Assembly (NCBI GenBank): GCA_015065795.1 | Contig: SVPO01000002.1 | Location: forward strand, 1 to 64,000 | From: Oscillospiraceae bacterium | GTDB taxonomy: Bacteria; Bacillota; Clostridia; Oscillospirales; Acutalibacteraceae | Direction of reading: 5' to 3' | DNA: 64,000 nucleotides | In this document: positions 29,324 through 37,371 of the stretch, piece by piece | How the letters are laid out: each line of letters starts with the position of its first letter | Numbering within the stretch: position 1 is the first letter of the stretch | Made by a program: the position numbers and the translations under genes | Notes under the pieces: generated by a model | Database searches by the model: none | Seen by the model: the letters and a program-made list of their open reading frames with translations, nothing else | Told to the model about the DNA's origin: nothing

Positions 29324-29352
29324 TTGCCCAACGGGGCAATGTGTGATATAAT
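29324..29352 (+). promoter_or_regulatory. Promoter for glmU-prs-pth
   Basis: TTGCCC-N17-TATAAT. Confidence 0.65.
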
Positions 29353-29423
29353 CCGCATATCTGAGAATGTTTATCCCCATCCATGAATATGAGCCGTCGG
29401 CTCGAAATACGGAGGTTTTTACT

Positions 29424-30434
29424 ATGAGCGAACTGTGCGCGGTGGTTCTCGCCGCCGGTGAAGGCAAACGAATGAAATCCGGCAAGCCCAAGGTCATGCT
29501 TGAGGTCCTGCTCAAGCCCATGCTGGGCTGGGTGCTGGACGCTGCCCGTGGGGCAGGCGTGGGCGACGTGTGCGTTGTCACCGGTCATCTGGAGGAGCAG
29601 GTCAAGGCCTATCTGGGCAGCGACGCTGTCACCGTCACCCAGCACGAGCGCAAGGGCACAGGCCACGCCGTCATGATGGCGAAGGATTTTCTGGAAGCCC
29701 ACAGAGGCGGCAGAGTGCTGATCGCCTGCGGTGACGCTCCTTTCCTTGATACCGCCACCATCACCAACGCGCTGGAGCAGCACATCGCCCGCGGCGACGC
29801 TGTGACCGTTATTTCCGCCGAGCTGGACGATCCCTTCGGCTACGGACGCATCATCCGCACCGCCGACGGAGCCGTACAGGCCATCGTCGAGCAGAAGGAG
29901 GGCACTGACGAGCAGCTCGCGGTGCGCGAGGTCAACTCCGGAGCCTACTGGTTCGACGTTGACGCTCTGCTGCAGGTGCTCGATCCCGGACATCTCGCCG
30001 CCAGCGGCATCACCGGCGAGCATTATCTCACCGATGCCGTTGCCGCCGTTATCTCCATCGGCAGAGGCGCAGGCGCATACACCGCCGCCACTCCCGACGT
30101 GGTTCTGGGCGCAAACAATCCCGTTCAGCTCCACGAGCTGGGCGAAATGGCGCGCACCCGTATCATCAGCCGGCACATCGCCTCCGGCATCGCCATTCCC
30201 TGCGCCGACGGCGTGCTCATCGGCTCCGATGTTGAGATCGGTCACGACACGGTCATTCTGCCCGGCACCATCCTCAAGGGCAGCTGCACCATCGGCGCAA
30301 ACTGCGTCATCGGCCCCAACGCCTTCATCGACAGCTGCACTGTCGGCGACGGTGTCACCGTCAACGCCTCCTATCTGTGCGGCGTTTCCGTGGGCGACAA
30401 CGAAACCGTCGGACCCTTTGCCAGTCTCCGCTGA
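29424..30434 (+). CDS. glmU: GlmU-like UDP-N-acetylglucosamine pyrophosphorylase lacking most of the acetyltransferase domain
   Basis: MSELCAVVLAAGEGKRMKSGKPKVMLEV; short left-handed beta-helix start, stop directly after GPFASLR; upstream of prs and pth. Confidence 0.88.
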   Translation: MSELCAVVLAAGEGKRMKSGKPKVMLEVLLKPMLGWVLDAARGAGVGDVCVVTGHLEEQVKAYLGSDAVTVTQHERKGTGHAVMMAKDFLEAHRGGRVLIACGDAPFLDTATITNALEQHIARGDAVTVISAELDDPFGYGRIIRTADGAVQAIVEQKEGTDEQLAVREVNSGAYWFDVDALLQVLDPGHLAASGITGEHYLTDAVAAVISIGRGAGAYTAATPDVVLGANNPVQLHELGEMARTRIISRHIASGIAIPCADGVLIGSDVEIGHDTVILPGTILKGSCTIGANCVIGPNAFIDSCTVGDGVTVNASYLCGVSVGDNETVGPFASLR

Positions 30435-30529
30435 CAATCAGTTTTTCCGCTCAGCAGCAGGAAACGCAGGACATCGCGCCCGTTCCCTGCTTTCATACAT
30501 AACAAAATAACGTCGGGGGTAATTTATCT

Positions 30530-31516
30530 ATGAATTCCTTGCATGGTCATCCCAGGATCTTCGCAGGCAACGCCAGCAGACGTCTGGCGGCAGATATCGC
30601 CGCTCACCTTGGTCTGGAGCTGGACAAGTGCGAGATCTCCAAGTTTTCCGATGGCGAGATATCCGTGAACATCGCCGAATCGGTGCGCGGCTGCGACTGC
30701 TTTATCATCCAGTCCACCTGCGAGCCGGTCAACGACAATCTCATGGAGCTGCTCATCCTCATCGACGCTCTGCGCCGCTCCTCCGCCGAGCGCGTCACGG
30801 CGGTCATCCCCTACTTCGGCTATGCCCGTCAGGACCGCAAGGCAAAGTCCCACGATCCCATCTCCTCCCGGCTGGTGGCGGATATGATCACCGTCGCCGG
30901 AGCCGACCGTGTGCTGACCATGGACATACACGCCCAGCAGATTCAGGGCTTCTTCAAGATCCCCATGGATCATCTCGTGGGTGCTCCCACCCTTGCCACC
31001 CATTTCCTCGACCGCATCAAGAACGGCTCCAGCGACGATTTTGTCTGTCTCTCCCCCGACTTCGGCTCGGTGAGCCGTGCCCGTCACTTTGCCCACCAGC
31101 TGATGGACTGCCCCATTGCCATCGTGGACAAGCGCCGTCCCCGCAACAACGTCAGCGAGGTCATGAATCTCATCGGTGACGTAAAGGGCAAGCACGTCCT
31201 GATCCTTGACGACATGATCGACACCGCCGGCACCCTGCGCAACGCAGCCGTCGCCGTCACCGAGGCAGGCGCGCTGTCCGTCAGTGCCGCCGCCACCCAC
31301 GGCGTGCTCTCCGGCAAGGCCATCGAGAACATCGAAAACTCTCCCCTGAGCGAGCTGGTTCTGCTGGACACCATCGAGCTGCCCGAGCACAAGCGCTCCC
31401 CCAAGATCAAGGTGCTGTCCACAGCGGAGTATTTTGCCCGCGCCATCGAATGTGTACACAACGACCACCCCATGACTCCCATGATCAACTCCCTGTACGA
31501 TCAGGTGTGCAACTGA
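30530..31516 (+). CDS. prs: Ribose-phosphate pyrophosphokinase
   Basis: IFAGNASRRLAADIAAHLG, VIPYFGYARQDRK, VLILDDMIDTAGTL. Confidence 0.96.
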   Translation: MNSLHGHPRIFAGNASRRLAADIAAHLGLELDKCEISKFSDGEISVNIAESVRGCDCFIIQSTCEPVNDNLMELLILIDALRRSSAERVTAVIPYFGYARQDRKAKSHDPISSRLVADMITVAGADRVLTMDIHAQQIQGFFKIPMDHLVGAPTLATHFLDRIKNGSSDDFVCLSPDFGSVSRARHFAHQLMDCPIAIVDKRRPRNNVSEVMNLIGDVKGKHVLILDDMIDTAGTLRNAAVAVTEAGALSVSAAATHGVLSGKAIENIENSPLSELVLLDTIELPEHKRSPKIKVLSTAEYFARAIECVHNDHPMTPMINSLYDQVCN

Positions 31517-31591
31517 TCGCCGATTCACTTATTCTTAGCGACGGCATCGCCTTACATTTGTATGAACGATGCTGAAAAGGAATGAAATCAT

Positions 31592-32188
31592 ATGCTTTTT
31601 TCGAGAAGAAAAAACTCATCCATTGAGTTTCTGATAGTCGGTCTGGGCAATCCCGGACGCAAGTACGAAAAGACCCGTCACAACGCCGGCTTCATTGCCG
31701 TGGACGCCCTGAGCGCAAAGCACGGCATCCGTGTGGACCGTGTGAAATGGAACGCTCTCACCGGCGACGGAACCATCAACGGACACCGCTGCCTGCTGAT
31801 GAAGCCCCAGACCTACATGAACAACTCCGGCGAAGCTGTGGTGCAGGCAATGCGCTTCTACAAGCTGCAGCCCGAGCAGGTCATCGTGCTGCTGGACGAC
31901 ATCACCCTCGAGCCCGGCGTGATGCGCATCCGCCGCAAGGGCTCGGACGGCGGACAGAAGGGCATGCGCTCCATCATACAGCTCTGCGGCAGCGATCAGT
32001 TTCCGCGCATCAAGCTGGGCGTGGGCAAAAAGCCCCACCCCGACTACGAGCTTGCCGACTGGGTGCTGTCCGATTTTTCCGCAAACGAGCGCAAGCAGCT
32101 TGATTCCGCGGTGGAAAACGCCGTGGACGCCGTGGCGCTCATGGTGGAGGACAAGACCGACGAGGCGATGAATAAGTTCTCCCGATAA
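31592..32188 (+). CDS. pth: Peptidyl-tRNA hydrolase
   Basis: LIVGLGNPGRKYEKTRHNAGFIAVDAL, LMKPQTYMNNSGEAV, GGQKGMRSI. Confidence 0.97.
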   Translation: MLFSRRKNSSIEFLIVGLGNPGRKYEKTRHNAGFIAVDALSAKHGIRVDRVKWNALTGDGTINGHRCLLMKPQTYMNNSGEAVVQAMRFYKLQPEQVIVLLDDITLEPGVMRIRRKGSDGGQKGMRSIIQLCGSDQFPRIKLGVGKKPHPDYELADWVLSDFSANERKQLDSAVENAVDAVALMVEDKTDEAMNKFSR

Positions 32189-32224
32189 TATTTTTCCGAT
32201 TAAATTTATGGATGAGGTGACAGC

Positions 32225-33844
32225 ATGGCCTACGATGTATTCATATCCTTCAAGAACACCGCACCCGGCGGCGGTCTGACCCTCGACCGCACCATCGCCG
32301 AGCGTCTGCACATGAAGCTGCGCGACGAGGGGCTGAATGTCTTTTTCAGCGAGAAAGACCTGAGCACCGCCGCGTTCATGGACGAGATATATCAGGCACT
32401 GGACGAAGCGAACCTGCTCATTCTGGTGGGAACCTCGGTGGAATATATAAACTCGCGCTGGGTCAAGAGCGAGTGGTCCACCTTCTTCGGCTCCATCCAG
32501 AGCGGACGCAAGGAGAACGGCCATATCATCACCGTGCTCAAGGATATTTCCACCCGTGACCTGCCCATTCAGCTGGAGCATTTTGAGTCCTTCAACGCCA
32601 GTGACATAGACGGCGCGGTGGATTTTGCTTTCAAGACACTGGGCAAGGTCAAAAAATCCGAAGCCGCCGCGTGGCTGGCCGAGGAACAGGAGCGCAAGCG
32701 TCGAGAAGCCGAGGAAGCGGCTGTGCTGGAAGCACAGAAGCGTCTGGAAGCCGAACGGCAGGCGGCGCGCGAGAGGGCTGCCTCGGAGGAAAAGGTTGCC
32801 GAAGCGCAGGCGGAAAGCAAGCAGCAGGCCGGACAGAACAAGGTGCTGAAGATAGTTGCGGCGGTACTGGCTGCAGTGCTGATTTTCGGCGTATCCTACG
32901 GCGTGGGTATGTTTGTGACGCAGCAGAAAGAGAACGAGAGCATCGCGGAGGCTGAACCTGCCGTAAATCCATCCGAGCCGCTCACCGAAGCCGACCGCGC
33001 ACTGGACGAGATATACGATTTTGAGTGGGAAGGCAGCGGCTTTATGATCACCGGATATTCCGGCGAGGGCGGCGACGTGGTGCTGCCTAATGAGTACAAC
33101 GGCAAACCGGTGACCAGCATTGGCAGTTTCGCTTTTGAGGGCTGCTACAGTCTGACCTCGATCATCATTCCCGACAGCGTAACAAGTATTGGCTATGGTG
33201 CTTTTTTGTACTGTGAAAGCCTGACCTCGATCACCATCCCAGACAGTGTGACTAGTATTGATGAGATGGCTTTTTACAATTGCGGTCCGACCTCGATCAC
33301 TATTCCCGACAGTGTAATCAGCATTGGCAAGAGTGCGTTCGAAAGCTGCGCCAACCTTACCTCGATCACCATTCCCGACAGTGTGACAAGCGTTGGAGAT
33401 TGTGCGTTCCGTTTATGCGAAAACCTGTCCTCTGTTACCATTCCTAACAGCGTGACCAGTATAGGAAACAACGCGTTCCGCCTCTGCAGCAGTCTGAAAT
33501 CTATCACCATCCCCGACAGCATAACCACTATTGGTGACGGAATGTTCTATGGATGCAGCAGTCTGAAATCGGTCACCATTCCCGACAGTGTGACAAAAAT
33601 TGACAATAATGCTTTCTGCGACTGCGACGCTTTGACCTCGATCACCATCCCTAACAGTGTGACCGATATTGGCAGATGGGCGTTTTCCGACTGTGACGGT
33701 CTGGCCGCGATCACTATTCCCGACAGTGTAACCAGCATCGGCAATAGCGCTTTCTATGGCTATCCCATCACCGTCACCGCCCCCCACGAAGCCTCCTATT
33801 ACGGCTACACCCCCGACGACGGCGTCACATGGCGCGTCCAATAA
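32225..33844 (+). CDS. TIR domain / coiled-coil / TM / BspA-type LRR protein
   Basis: N-term AYDVFISFKNTAPGGGLTLDRTIAERLHMKLRDEGLNVFFSEKDLS...NSRWVKSEWSTFF; KRREAEEAA coiled coil; TM VLKIVAAVLAAVLIFGVSYGVGMFV; ~10 BspA-type repeats. Confidence 0.9.
   Translation: MAYDVFISFKNTAPGGGLTLDRTIAERLHMKLRDEGLNVFFSEKDLSTAAFMDEIYQALDEANLLILVGTSVEYINSRWVKSEWSTFFGSIQSGRKENGHIITVLKDISTRDLPIQLEHFESFNASDIDGAVDFAFKTLGKVKKSEAAAWLAEEQERKRREAEEAAVLEAQKRLEAERQAARERAASEEKVAEAQAESKQQAGQNKVLKIVAAVLAAVLIFGVSYGVGMFVTQQKENESIAEAEPAVNPSEPLTEADRALDEIYDFEWEGSGFMITGYSGEGGDVVLPNEYNGKPVTSIGSFAFEGCYSLTSIIIPDSVTSIGYGAFLYCESLTSITIPDSVTSIDEMAFYNCGPTSITIPDSVISIGKSAFESCANLTSITIPDSVTSVGDCAFRLCENLSSVTIPNSVTSIGNNAFRLCSSLKSITIPDSITTIGDGMFYGCSSLKSVTIPDSVTKIDNNAFCDCDALTSITIPNSVTDIGRWAFSDCDGLAAITIPDSVTSIGNSAFYGYPITVTAPHEASYYGYTPDDGVTWRVQ
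33142..33770 (+). repeat. ~69-bp tandem coding repeats (BspA-type LRR units)
   Basis: Repeated 'ctgacctcgatcaccatcccngacagtgtgac' blocks, one per LRR unit. Confidence 0.9.
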
Positions 33845-34204
33845 CCCACCCGCTCCCTCTCCCGACTTTCGAGCCGGGGGAGGATTTTTTGTTGGCGCGT
33901 GGTGCCCAAGTCCGTTCCTTGTGGCCACCAAGTCCGCATGGTAGACGGCCTGTACTCGGGGCACGTAAAAGATTTTCTTCGAAAATCCAGAAATCGCGCA
34001 GCAAACAGATTTACTTCGTAAATCGAGCGACCGAAGAGATGCGACAGGTGTTTTCCAGATTAGCTTATTAACAAAAATCCTTCGCGTCGGTCTAAGGCGT
34101 GACCTTCCGCTCGGAGTTTTGAAATATCTTTTTATTGTGAATTGTGCCGGTCAACGGAAAGCGTCCATTAGATCACAAGCTGGTTAAAGCGCATTTTTGC
34201 TTCC

Positions 34205-34223
34205 TTTTGATCTTAGATCAAAA
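34205..34223. repeat. Perfect hairpin TTTTGATC-TTA-GATCAAAA in intergenic DNA
   Basis: Direct reading of both arms. Confidence 0.8.
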
Positions 34224-34364
34224 GTGTGGCGCAGGCCAAAAGTGTGTGCCCACACCGGCATGAGGTGAAAGCCTGACGGTAGCACCAGAAGGAACAACCA
34301 AACGCGCCCAAGCCAATTACCGCCCACCGGTATGGGGAAAGTGCTCTGCGGACTTTTAGCTTTT

Positions 34365-34412
34365 CAATCCCTCAGTCAGCTTCGCTGACAGCTCCCTTTG
34401 CACAAGGGAGCC
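34365..34412. repeat. Palindromic intergenic repeat (double hairpin)
   Basis: gtcagc-ttc-gctgac followed by gctccctt-tgcac-aagggagc. Confidence 0.8.
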
Positions 34413-34488
34413 GTTTGCCTCCCTCTTTGAGGGAGGTGGGCGAGCGACAGCGAGCTCGGAGGGAGTCACTGCGGACTCCCGGCTTTTC

Positions 34489-34553
34489 AATCCCTCAGTC
34501 ACAGAACAGCTTTGCAGTTCCTTCGCTGACAGCTCCCTTTACACAAGGGAGCC
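34489..34553. repeat. Palindromic intergenic repeat, copy with insertion in first hairpin
   Basis: tccctcagtcacagaacagctttgcagttccttcgctgacagctccctttacacaagggagcc; same end hairpin as 34365 copy. Confidence 0.75.
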
Positions 34554-34661
34554 GAACGTCACCACACAAAAAATCCTTCGCCCCGGCAGTCAACTTGCCA
34601 GCGCGAAGGATTTTCGTTTATCATTTACTTTTTCGTCCTGCGCTTCGTTCCCCGGCTCCGT

Positions 34662-36284
34662 TCAGATATCCGGGCGGTCGATGGCGTCGGCACCGCCGAT
34701 GTTTTTCCCCAGACGGATGAGCTCGGAATAAATGCCGTCGCCGTCCGCGCCGAAGCAAAGCATGGGCTGATAGTTGTTGGTCCTCGTGCCTGTGGAGGTT
34801 ATGCGGCAGGGCAGCACGGAGATACCGTCCACCCACGCCGAGCTGTCGTCCGCAGAAAGACGGGCGCGCAGGATGTATGTGCGCGGCGAATTCGCTCCTG
34901 CATTTCCGCCAAAGGCAAAGTTGCCCAAGCTGTAAGCAATGTATTTTCCGTTATATATTTCTATCCCCTGCATAACATGGGGATGGTGGCTGACGATCAG
35001 GTCGGCACCGGCGTCGATCAGCTCGTGAGCCGCATCACGCTGCCATTTTTCCGGATACGATGATCCCTCGACGCCCCAGTGCAGGTTGACCACCACGATG
35101 GTGCGGTCGGTCTTGTGCTCCTTTATCGCCGCCAGCAGTGATCGCTGCAGCTCGCTGTGATCGGCACCCACACCGCTGGCTGCCAGCATGACCACCGGTA
35201 TGCTCCTGCTGCCCACCGATGTGGTCAGGGGCTGCTCGGTGCGCGTGATGGCAACACCTGCGTCGGTCAGATGACGGACGGTGTCGTCGTAGCCCTTCTG
35301 GAAGTAATCCCACGAGTGGTTGTTGGCTAGCGTTACCGCCTCCACGGAGGATTGGGGCAGCATCCGCGCATATTCAGGCGCGCCGCGGAAATAGAAGGTC
35401 TTGTCCTGATGCTTCGGGGAATCGGTCAGCGTGCCCTCGAAATTGATGAGCGTCAGGTCATCGCAGGCAAAAATACCCTTCACGCGGTCAAAGGGATAGG
35501 TCGGGCTGCCCGAGGCTTCGTACAGCGACGGGAAGCGACCCTTTCCTGCGTCCTCGTTGAAGCGTGCCAGCGTGCAGTCTCCGGCAAAGGTCAGCACCGC
35601 GTCGCAGCGCTGCTGCTCACCGTATGCCCAGCAGCACGCCGCAGCCGTACGGCAGAGAGTGTCGTCCATTCCCGAGGCATCTATTGCAGCCTCAAGGGCG
35701 GCGCGGTCGCCGCTCTCTGTGTAAGCAATTATATTTGATATTGTATCCTTTACATTCTCCGCACCCTCTGCGGAGCAGTTGTCCAGTCGCTCTGCCATCA
35801 GCTGTGCGGAGGAAAGGGCGTAGGCATCGCAGCCCTCGGACAGCATACGCACGCAGTCGGCGGCTTCCACCAGAATCTCGTCCACAACCGATATGGTCAC
35901 CGAATCGGAGCAATTGTCACCTGAGGCGGTTATCACGGCGGTGCCTCTGCCGCTGGCGGTGACCACTCCGCTGCCATCCACCAGCAGTACCGTGGCATCT
36001 GAGCTTGTCCATGTGATGACGTCGTCGTACACCTCCGGCTGCGTCCTCATGCGCAGGCTCAGGCGGCTTCCTGCGGACATATAGTAGGTATCCTCGAGGA
36101 ATTCGATGGATTCCAGCTGTCCGCCGATATATACAATTTCGCGCTCGTCTCTGCTGCCTGCGCAAACGCACTGCACGCACACTGTTGTCAGCACGCAAAG
36201 GCACAGCAGCATGCCGATGAGCGCCGCTGCCAGCACCCTGACGAGCTTTTTGTCCCTGAGCAGTTCTTCCTTAAAATTCTGCAT
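34662..36284 (-). CDS. CapA-family (poly-gamma-glutamate capsule synthesis-like) protein with Big_2-like Ig domain
   Basis: VITWTSSDATVLLVDGSGVVTASGRGTAVITA (Big_2) then VLTFAGDCTLARFNED...LINFEGTLTDS...VVNLHWGVEGSSYPEKWQRDAAHELIDAGADLIVSHHPHVMQGIEIYNGKYIAYSLGNFAFGG. Confidence 0.92.
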   Translation of the reverse strand: MQNFKEELLRDKKLVRVLAAALIGMLLCLCVLTTVCVQCVCAGSRDEREIVYIGGQLESIEFLEDTYYMSAGSRLSLRMRTQPEVYDDVITWTSSDATVLLVDGSGVVTASGRGTAVITASGDNCSDSVTISVVDEILVEAADCVRMLSEGCDAYALSSAQLMAERLDNCSAEGAENVKDTISNIIAYTESGDRAALEAAIDASGMDDTLCRTAAACCWAYGEQQRCDAVLTFAGDCTLARFNEDAGKGRFPSLYEASGSPTYPFDRVKGIFACDDLTLINFEGTLTDSPKHQDKTFYFRGAPEYARMLPQSSVEAVTLANNHSWDYFQKGYDDTVRHLTDAGVAITRTEQPLTTSVGSRSIPVVMLAASGVGADHSELQRSLLAAIKEHKTDRTIVVVNLHWGVEGSSYPEKWQRDAAHELIDAGADLIVSHHPHVMQGIEIYNGKYIAYSLGNFAFGGNAGANSPRTYILRARLSADDSSAWVDGISVLPCRITSTGTRTNNYQPMLCFGADGDGIYSELIRLGKNIGGADAIDRPDI

Positions 36285-37296
36285 CGATTTCCATTGCCGC
36301 AGAAGCGTTCAGGTCAAGACCGGCGATGCGTCCTGCCGAGAATTCATAGTATCCCTGAGCGCCCACCATCGCCGCGTTGTCACCGCACAGACTGAGGGGC
36401 GGCACAAACAGCTCTCTGCCGCTCTTTTTGCACAGCGCTGCCATACGGCTGCGCAGCTCGCTGTTGGCGGAAACGCCGCCTGCCAGCGCAAGACGCCTGT
36501 AGCCCAGATCATCCGCCGCCAGCATGAATTTCCTTGTCAGGATATCCACCACGCATCTGCGCACCGACGCAGCGATGTCCGCCGCCGGCACGGGCTCGCC
36601 CTTCTGCTCCATGTTGTGGACGGTGTTGATGACGTTGGTCTTGAGTCCGGAGAAGCTGAAGTCATAGGGACAGCCGGAAACCTGCGGCTTGGAGAAGGTG
36701 TACGCCTTGGGGTCTCCGTCGTTTGCCAGCTTGTCAAGATACACTCCGCCGGGATAGGGCAGTCCGATGGAGCGCGCGGTCTTGTCAAAAGCCTCGCCTG
36801 CCGCGTCGTCACGGGTACGTCCCACCACTCGCAGGGTAGTGTAATCCAGCACCTCCACGATGTGGCTGTGTCCGCCGGACACCACCAGACACAGGAAGGG
36901 CGGCTCAAGATCGGGATGGGCGATGTAGTTGGCGGCGATGTGGCTGCGCAGATGATGCACCGGCACCAGCGGCAGTCCTGCCGAACGGCTCAGTCCCTTG
37001 GCAAAGCCCACGCCCACCAGCAGCGAGCCGATGAGACCGGGGGCAGCGGTGACGGCGATGCCGTCCAGCTCGGAACAGGACAGCTGAGCCTGCTCCAGCG
37101 CCTGAGCCACCACATGGGATATGCTCTCGGCGTGGAGACGGCTTGCCACCTCGGGCACAACGCCGCCAAAGATAACGTGGCGCTCGATCTGGCTCGACAC
37201 CACCGAGGACAGCACCGTTCTGCCGTTTTCCACCACGGCAGCGGCGGTATCGTCACAGGATGATTCTATTGCCAGCAGACGAATTTTCTTTTCCAT
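36271..37296 (-). CDS. tsaD: tRNA N6-adenosine threonylcarbamoyltransferase TsaD
   Basis: MEKKIRLLAIESSCDDTAAAVVENGRTVLSSVVSSQIERHVIFGGVVPEVASRLH; VVSGGHSHIVEV. Confidence 0.96.
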   Translation of the reverse strand: MEKKIRLLAIESSCDDTAAAVVENGRTVLSSVVSSQIERHVIFGGVVPEVASRLHAESISHVVAQALEQAQLSCSELDGIAVTAAPGLIGSLLVGVGFAKGLSRSAGLPLVPVHHLRSHIAANYIAHPDLEPPFLCLVVSGGHSHIVEVLDYTTLRVVGRTRDDAAGEAFDKTARSIGLPYPGGVYLDKLANDGDPKAYTFSKPQVSGCPYDFSFSGLKTNVINTVHNMEQKGEPVPAADIAASVRRCVVDILTRKFMLAADDLGYRRLALAGGVSANSELRSRMAALCKKSGRELFVPPLSLCGDNAAMVGAQGYYEFSAGRIAGLDLNASAAMEIDAEF

Positions 37297-37371
37297 AAAT
37301 ATGTACACTCACCTTTTTGCGGCGCTGATATACAGCGTTGCCGCAGTAAGAATTTTGGGATTTTCCTGATA

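Noticed and set aside
27560-29581. 673-aa minus-strand ORF opposite ychF and the cysteine hydrolase
   Set aside because: Antisense shadow caused by high third-position GC; ychF on the + strand is unambiguous. 29277..30437 - and 30524..31528 - are shadows of glmU and prs.
30435-30529. Frameshifted remainder of glmU downstream of the early stop
   Set aside because: Only 95 nt before prs, too short for the missing ~120 codons, and no beta-helix hexapeptides are seen in other frames.
33142-33770. Regular ~69-bp repeats that could be mistaken for a CRISPR array or satellite
   Set aside because: In frame, multiple of 3, encode BspA-type LRR units; no spacer-repeat alternation and no cas genes.
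32225-33844. TIR protein as part of a CBASS/Thoeris-type defence island
   Set aside because: No cyclase, ThsA/SIR2-SLOG or other defence genes nearby; neighbours are pth and a repeat-rich intergenic region.
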